Shown: positions 18,701 to 27,700 of the stretch, piece after piece
How the letters are laid out: every line of letters starts with the position of its first letter
Position numbering within the stretch: position 1 is the stretch's first letter
Source of the DNA: Candidatus Omnitrophota bacterium
GTDB lineage: Bacteria > Omnitrophota > Omnitrophia > Omnitrophales > Aquincolibacteriaceae
Length of the DNA: 38,843 nucleotides
Assembly (NCBI GenBank): GCA_903819565.1
Contig: CAIJDY010000090.1
Span: 1-38,843 of the forward strand
Reading direction: 5' to 3'
Position numbers and translations under genes: made by a program
The notes under the pieces: model-generated
What the model was told of the DNA's origin: nothing
The model's input: only the letters and a program-made list of their open reading frames with translations
The model's database searches: none

Positions 18701-21700
18701 TGGGCGCGTGAAAATAGCCCGGCTCATTTTTAAGCGCCGGTTTTTTCCAGTTCTTTCCGGCCGCCAGGTTCGCCATGACCCAGTAAAAATAAAGCGCGTC
18801 GGTGAAATTGCGGCTGAAACTCTCGGCCTGACCTGCCCCCTTGGCGAAAGCGTTTAAACGCTCCCGCTTTGAGCCCCCGGACTTGATGGGCCGGTCCCCG
18901 GTCAGAAGACTGCCCACCCGGCTGCGAAAGCGCTGGAACGCTTCGGCTTTAAGCCCCCGGAAAATATCGCGGTCGCGCCGGAGGATCTCGGTCTGGGCCT
19001 TGCTCCCTTCGGCGGCGGCATAATCTTTTAAGAAAGTTGTAAACCGTCCCGTGAATTCCCGATCCTTCGCTTCGATCTTTTGGGCCAGTTCCCCGATGGC
19101 GGCGAAAGAATCCTCGGCCTGCCGGCGGGTCGGCTTCTGGCTCGTAAAGAGCTGCTCCAGATAATTGTAAAAAGGTTTTCTGAAAATCTCCCAGTCAGGC
19201 GTGTCGCCGCCGATGGTCTTGACCAGATCGGAAAATTTGAGACCCAGGAACGCATACAACGCCTTGGTCATCGGCTTCGCGGCAACCGCGGGACCTTTGT
19301 CCACCTCGGCCTCTGGCCCTACGGGCCCAATGGCCCGGAGGAAGGTGGCGGAGCGGGTATCGCGTATCTCGGAGCGAACAGCAGGCGCGGCAGAAGAACC
19401 GTCCTGTCCCTTGCGCTTCAACGCGTAAGCCTTCATCTGATCTTCTGCTGACAAATGCAGATCATGGACCCGCATGGCCCGGACATTCCCGTCCGCCATG
19501 GTTTCTTTAATGTCGCCCCAGTGCCGAACCTCCACAACGAATTCCAGGAGCGGTTGAACCCATTCCAATGCACTTTCGTTATAAGCGCTGAACACGAGTA
19601 GTCCTTGAGGAGCCAGAGAGCGCACAGCCTCTTTGGCGATCGTGTTCGCCTCATCCGCGGGAACGCCGTCAAGAACATTGGGCAGGATCACAACATCGTA
19701 TTTGAAAGCTTCCAGTCCCGCGTCCTGAATGGGACTGGCGATCAGCCTGTAAGGCTTGAAGGAGCGGCCGACTTTTTTCTCCAAATATTTCAGACTCAAT
19801 TGAAACGTTTCGACCATTCGCTTGTGACGATCATATCCCGCCTTGACCTGATATTCATCCGGCTGGACCACGGTGACATCAAGATCCGACAAGAGCGCGT
19901 AACCGACAAGTCCCACATCTCCCCCGGGGCCCACGATCAGAACTTTTGTGCCCGGAGAAAGCTTAAGCGACTCCAGGATGCGGATCATCTCGCGCTCATG
20001 AGAGTCCGCCTCCACCTTTCCGGAAAAAATCCGGCTTACAGCGGATGGCTCATCTCCGGCGGACGATCGCGCTTCGCTTCTTTGCGAAGACGGCGCGGAG
20101 CGGGCGGATTCAAATGCACCCGCTGAACGGTCGCCGCCCCTGTTTTGCTTGGTGACAACCACGACAAATTTATAATCATCCGGGGCAAGAGGCACGAAAT
20201 CATCGGCGCGTATTCTTCCGCCATAGGGAAAGCGGGAAAGGAATTTCTCATAAGCCTCTCCTTTTCCATCCGCATCGGCCGCTTCCCGGGAATATTCCGG
20301 AAATTCAATAGTCTTGATCTCAAAACCCGCCGGAACAATACTGGCGGCGAACTTCGACAATGCCGTCCTGAACGTTTCTCGGCTACTCTCCCGGCTCACG
20401 CGGAGAGCCACCGACGGGGTGTAAGTCTCCGCGATGATGAGCTCACCTCCCCTTTTCAACACCCGCCGTGCTTCCTGCAATAATATTTCTCTCGAGGACT
20501 GCCCCAGCCCTGGCGCGCCAACGACGTTCGCCATGTACACCTCATCAACGCTCTCATCTTCCATCAACAGTTTTCTTGCATCGGCTACGACATAATCTAT
20601 TTGCCCTATAAATTTTCCGCCCAACGCTTCGAGCCTCTCGTCATCTCTTTGCTTAGCCCGCGAAAGAGTCCCGCTTCCTCCAAATCCGTCTACTTCTTTA
20701 TTAAGTCTGTCTCTCTCTTCGCGGCTTTCAGTCCCCGAATTTAAATCCACCCGGATAATATGCGCATCCTTGTAAGCTTCTATGTTTTTATCGCTGAGCC
20801 ACGGTGAGAGAGACCCTCCCGGTCCTATTTCCAAAGAAACAAACCTCGCCTCGGAACGCGCGTTCTGTTTCGACAATTGATCCAGCGGAAGTTGTTCGAT
20901 CTCCTGAGACGTTAACAGGCTCTCGGCCATGTTCCCGTCCGCCATCATCGTCCCCAGAACATCCTGTTGCTTAAAGAAGTTCCGAAGGACCCATTTGAGG
21001 GCCGGCGGGATCTTTTGGAAATTAACGGTCAGGGAAGGAACCATCCGGTTCACCTGCGCCTGCAGGGCTTCCCGTTCTTCCGGGGTGGAACCGCCCATGC
21101 GCTGCAAAAGAACTGTCGCGTTGCCTGAAGACCCGACCAACCCTCTGGCTCCGAGGGCCAGGGCCTTCGCGGCATTCATTTCACTGCCTTGATAGACAAA
21201 TTGTTTTTCCGGATCCGTGCGCGCCGCCAGATACCCGCCGAGAATATCAAGGTCTCCGGAACTGTCCTTGATCGCCTCGATAAATCCCCTGCGCCACAAA
21301 TTACCGACAATGCCCGCCGCAAGGTTCCGGCCGTTCGATAATGCCGGGTTGTTATAGAGGGAGATCGGAAGCGCGTCGTGAAGGCTCTTATGGATCGCTT
21401 CGATCTCGGGTTCAACCTGCGCCGGGTCTTTTAAATAGAAGAGCGGCGCCACCACGAGCCCGTCGGCGCCGGCCTCCGCGGCCGCCTGAACATTTTCCAA
21501 AGTCTCCGCGGAAGAACTTCCCGTAACGTTGGTCAGCACCCGAAGCCCGGCCTGTTTGGCTTCCCGGGTAAGGATCTGTATGGCCTGCAAACGCTGATCG
21601 CGATCCATCTTGTGGAATTCCCCCGTCGCCCCAACGGCCAGGATCGTGTGAACCTCCAGCGTTTTTAAAAGCTCAAAATATTTTTTCATCGCCGCGGTAT

Positions 21701-24700
21701 CCACGACGACCTTCGCGCCGTCTTTTTTGAAAAAGGTCAGCGCGGGGACAATATTCTCCTGCCTCCAGACAAACTTTCCCTCCCGCAACTCAGCACGGCG
21801 GCGCCCCTTAGAAGCCGGCTGAGTAGTGCTTGAATCAACCGAATTCAGGCGCACTTCGGAGCGCCGGTTCTCCTCAGAAGTTGACCGAGTCGTCGAAGAG
21901 GGTTTTTCCGCGACAAAAGTCAGGATCTCCGCATGTTCAAAGACCTGTCCGGGAGGAATACCCGAAGATTGACTCATTTGGGTCGTACCATGTCTGTAAT
22001 CGAAAACATTGACATGCCCGGTCTCCTGGAGATGCATCGCTTGCCTTATTATTTGGTCATGCCGCAGTTCACGCGGGACCACCACGCTGGCTTCCACCTT
22101 GCCCGCTTTGAGAACTTTGAAACCGGCCGCGACCATTGCGCTTTTCATGCGCGGCAGAAAAATCTCCGTATTGATGGGGACCTCATAGTTAGATCTCAGC
22201 TGCGCATATTCCAGGCCTGTTTTCTCGGCTGCCTTCATATAAGAAGCGCCCCCCGTCCCCCGAATTGCTGCGCGCACATACGACCTCAGCACTTGCCGTA
22301 AATTATCCATATTCCGGAAATAGGCATCGAGTTGAGGGCAGAAAACATATCCTGTTTTTTTGAATTCCGCCGCGAAACTTCCCGAGAAGAAAGGATGGGG
22401 GCCCACACGAAGCGTCTGGAAAAGGATCAATTTCCCGCCCGGTTTGAGGGCCGCGAAACTTTCTGCCATGGCCTTTTCTAATTCTTCAAAAGTATCGTAG
22501 GCGTCAGCGCTGATCAGGACATCAGCGCTTTGGATATGTTCGGAGAGTTGGTAGACATTGCCCAGGACCGTCTCTGTCGCAAGACCCCGTCGTTTGACAC
22601 TTTCCAGAAAATTCGGATTAATGTCAAAAGCCACATAACGGCCGTCACGCCTCCATCGCGGATCGAGCATGCTGCCAAGCCACCCTTGGCCTGCGGAAAC
22701 ATCATAAAGGACCGGCGCAATAGTGCCCCTCAGATATTCAGCCAGAGTCTCATTGACGATCCGGGACAAAACGGTTCTAACAATTTCGCGATTTTCGCCC
22801 ACGCCAAATTTTTTTCGGTCCGCCGGCCATGAATCGTTCCGGAAGAGTTTCCCGAGTTCGGAGGGCATGGCCGCAATCATTTCTTCAACCATGGCATTTA
22901 CCGCGGTCGTCTCTTCCTGCTCCCGCATCTCGGAGCGGGCAGCAAGCCCGCCCTGTTTCCAGCGGTCGAGAATTTCACGCATGACGATCTTGTCTTTATA
23001 TCTTTCCGCGCGCGAAAGCCCCAGACCGTCTAAACGACCGAGTTTTTCCTCGATCTCTTTGAAGATTGTATCAAGATCCACCGGCGTTCCCGCGGCATCC
23101 AACCCAACGCTGATCAAGGGGCCTTTGATCGGCGAATACACGAAGCGCTTCCACCCAGCGTCTTCCCAGGAGGGTTTTTCCGTCCGGAAAATAACGACAT
23201 GCGGCGACTCGCCCGCGGTCAGGTTCTTTTCCATTTCTCCGGGATCCCGGAATCTCTGTATATTTTCCGCGGCATACCCCCGCGAGACCAGGGCCGCCCG
23301 GATCTCATCGCTTTGCTCCGGTTCTCCGCCAAGCCAGATCCGAACCTGACCTCTTTTGGAAACGTCGAAATCGCTCCCATTATCAAAATTCCACGCTGGC
23401 GAGTCAATAAAGTACAGATCCGCGTGATCCTCCGGAGTCCGGACTTTTTCGTTCTCCGCAAGCGCACGAAGGGCCTCTTCAACGACACCGCGTGTTCCAT
23501 CCGTTCCTCTCAATTCGGACACAATGAAGTCTTTAAAATGAGACAGCCCGACTTCCTGCGAAAGCTGGCTTTCTTTTTCATTCAGAAAATAACGGATCCC
23601 ATCGATCTCCCATCTGTTAAACCGCTCGTTATGGTGATATTGGGACTCCTCGCCTATTTTTTTCTTCAACCACGCTTTGTAATCTCTTAAGCCCCACAAA
23701 TTGCGAGCTTCCAAGCCCAATTTCTGCTGGTTACGGATCCTTTTCAATGTTTCGCTTTGCCGCGCAAGCAAGGGCTCGTACGCTTCAAGCCACCTCCTGA
23801 AAACCTCGCGGCCTTTTTGTTCTCCTAATTTCCGGACAAGCCCGCGACGCAGGCCCTCCATAACGTCTCCCGCCTTGAGGGCACCTTCCCCCGTCCCGTA
23901 GTAGAACAATTTGCCCCTGAAAAGAAACTCCAAAAAATCGACCGGATCGCGATCCTCGGAAATACCGCGCACCGTGATCCATTTCAGATCAAACTGCCCG
24001 TGTCCGATGGGCTTGATCATAAAATCTCCGGCCCCCGGCATGATCTCCCGGACAAAGGAGACCTTTCCGGTCCTGGGATCAAGGCTCATCACTTCGGTCA
24101 TGAGTTCTGCCACGCGTTGGAGCACGGCCGAGCGGGTGCGGTCATTTCGGGCAAGCTTGAAATAACTGACCCACTCGCGCCACCGCCCCGGGGGATTGAC
24201 CTCAAACGCATGGAATTTATGGTAATCGGTGACAAGTTCTATGTAGTCGCCGAGCCATTCCGTAAAAAGAAAATTGATCGATCCTTCCGGCGCGCCGGTT
24301 TTGTCCGCGGAATTCTTGCGAAGCGGCACGGCACCAAAGGCAAGCGGCTTCGGAAAAACACCGGGATGAGCGGCATGCAATTCCGAAAGATTCTTCCAAT
24401 CGGCTGCGATCATTTCATTGGACGTGCCCGTTTGCTGCGGGACCATCAGAACAAAATTTCCTTCCCTGCCGTCGCGAAGACGGATCGTCCCCCGAAGAAC
24501 ATAATAGAATGTTCCCTCCTGGAAAGTTTTCAGACGGATCGCCTGAATATCATAGATGTTTTCGGCACCTGAAAAAACCTGCCTTGCTAAAAGCTTGGCA
24601 TTTTCGCCGTTGTTGTCTGTCAGAAAATCTTTCACGGCCTGCTTGATCTGGGAATAAAGATAACGGGGCGGATCGTTCAGGTGCCCGTTCAGCGGCATAG

Positions 24701-27700
24701 TCGGGAGATCAACCGCGACATCTATTTCCTGAGTTTTACCGGATTCCCGTACTTCGGAGCGGGCATCGGTATCGAGGCGCTCTTGGGGTGTCAGACCGGC
24801 TTCCTCAAGCCATTCCGGTATTTTTTTTCGGTCCGCGGTACTGGTCACCATGAGATGAATCCCCGTGGCGACACCGGGATAGTCCCGCATGAGCTTTACC
24901 GCGGCCTTCATCCTGTCCTTGAGCCATGCGGCCCTTTCGAAAGTCAGTTTTTGTTTTTCACCAGACCACTGTTTGATCCTTTCGATCTCTTCCGGGGCCC
25001 CTTCGATCCTTTGGGGCGCAAGAATGCCCGTCATCGCGAACCAAAAATTAAGATTGTTCAAGGATTTGACGGGCGTGATCCCGATCTTGAATTGTGCCTG
25101 CGGGTATTTTTTGAGGAGTCCGCTCTGTTGGATCTTCCTGAAAGCTCTTTCCATGGGCTCCCGGACGATCAAGGGCTGGAGAAAAATGACCGTGGCCCCC
25201 GCGGCGAGCTTGGACTCTAACTTCTCAAACCATCCTTTCTCGTAAGGATTGACCGATGCCGCGAGAAGGATCTCTTTCGGGATCTCGCCCTTCTCCCGCA
25301 TGTCCCGGATCATCCGGAGCACGGCGGCCGTATCCAGCGGCAAAAGCCCTTCAAGCCCCATCAGCCGCAACACCTTCCTGAACCAATGCCCGCCCGCCAC
25401 CACAAAAAGGACCGACGCCTTCTGTTCGTTAGTCAGAGAAAGGACCGTCTCCCTGATCGCGGCCCTGGAATAAAGCTGCAGGGCGACCGGCGCGATGGAA
25501 CCGGGAGGGATCTCCATGCGGGTGATCCTTTCGAACTTGTGGACCTCGGCCCAAAGGGATGTCATCAGCCGGCAAAGAAACGTGATCCACCGGGCCGGGG
25601 CAAAACCCTGATCCTCAGGTTTTTGGGCCTGCCGTTCGATCCATCGGCCCAATCCCTTCAAAAAACCTTGGAACCATTTCCGGTAAGGCGGCACGCCTTC
25701 CCGAATCTCCCTGTCCCCCCGCGTCATGGCGGCGATATCAGCGGTCCGAAAACTGAACTCGGGAGGATCAATGACGCTGGCCCCATCGGTCCAGCCTGCC
25801 GCCTGAAAGCCGGCGAAAAGGGCTTTCTGCTCCTCAAAATTCGCCTCGCTTTGGGTCTCCCGCTGCCCCGGCGCGATCATCCGCGGCACCACCATTTCGG
25901 TCGTGACCGTGATCTTTTTCTGCCGGAGCCTTGCCGAAAGCGTCCCGAGCCGGTCACGGGTCGCTGTTTTTTGAGGCTCCAGGGCTTCCGCCGTCCGTAC
26001 CTCGGAGCGAGCCGCCCCGGCATTTTGAGACTCATGGGCAGGCATGACGGGAGCGGACAGAAAGCGCTGTATGGCGTCCCTATCGATGTCTGAAAACATT
26101 TTCCCAAACGATACCTGGGTATCGTCCAGCGATTCATCCCATTTGGCTTTGGGATCATCTTCGAACCCGGTCCTGACACGGCGCTTGCCGGTTTTCAATC
26201 TCACGTCACAAACGATCTCATCTTTGGAGGCCTCAAGAACATCCTCTCCTTTTTCTTCCACGGCGGCGACAAGGCTTCCCGTCGCGGCATGGAGGCGATG
26301 GATCCGGGAATCGATAATGACGGCCCCCGAGGCGACATTGCCGGAATCAATTTCGGTGCGTCCCAAAATAACCGCGCCCACGTCCACTTGGACCTCTTTG
26401 CCGAGCCGGACATCTTTCCCCAGGATCGCGCCTGTTTTCTCATCGATAGAAACTCCCATCAATTCCCTCAGGGCGGGATCCTCAAAAAGCCGCCTGGCCG
26501 CATCCCGGTACCCCCGGTTATCTCCGATATGGACATTCATCCCGTTCCTGCCAGTATCGATGAAACCCATGGACAACGACGGAAATGCCTCCCGTCTGAG
26601 CAGAAATCCCTTGTGCAGCGTCAGGTTCTTGTCTTTAATGACTCCGCGATCATCCAGGTATTCTTTGAGCAGAACGTCAACCGCCCGTGAGGACAAATAC
26701 AGGCCTGACTTGTTAAAAACGGCCGCCTCAGTCTTGCCACGCAGGAAATCCGCCGCCTCCCATGGGATAATTCTCACCACGTTATTGTCTTTATCCGTTT
26801 CAACTTTAGGATGGAGCGACATGAATTCATGGCCCACCGGCACGACGGCGCCAAAGAGCTGTATGTCCTTCGAGTCATATTGCGGAATGGGCCGGCTGAT
26901 CGACGTGATCCGGTCTACTTCAAATATCGAAACGCCGCGGACGCCTTTTTTGTAAAACTGCATCGATTGCCGCAACGCCTGCCAGACGTTGGGCTCGCCG
27001 TTGATCCCTTTCAGAAGCCCTTTGTTGCCTAATCCGTCTCCCGCCGTCAGAGGGTAATTCCTGGCCCCCGTGCCGCCGGAAAGGATGACTGCAATGTTTT
27101 GCTCGCCGTTATTCGCTCCGGTCTTCGTGAGCCCGTTGAGGGTCTCGATGATCGAAGAGAAAATACCGTTGGAATCGTCTGGGACAATGCACACGAGGAT
27201 CGTCGGCTTGCCGCTCTTGGGTGAAATCTTTTCAACCGGATCCTGAGTGAAATCAATGATCTTGAACTCGGAATTCGCCGGGACAACGATTCCCTTGGCT
27301 TTCTCGAGCGTTTCTAGCATGTAGGGAGCGTCGGCTCTTTTCACGGTCACGGCCGCCACATCGAAATAGCTCTCCGGATCCCGGAGGGCCTTCGCGATGT
27401 TGGACCGCTGCAGCCGGACGCCGTAATATGGGCTATCATGGAAAGGTGCGAGTTCCGAGTCGGACGTGCCTTCTTCCCGTACCTCGGAGCGATTCCCAGC
27501 GCTAGGGTCAACCGCCTTGCCGGTCCATGTTCTCCCGGCCTTGACTTCACCGTTCGCTTTCTCTCCGATGAACCGGACGCGCCATGTTCCCTCCTGAGGA
27601 CGGGTCACCGCGATCCGGAGGTGTTCGGAGTTCGTTCCGATCCATGTGTAATAAAACATTTCGGCTTCCTGCCCGTTGGGAAACGGCAGATCGTCGGGAA

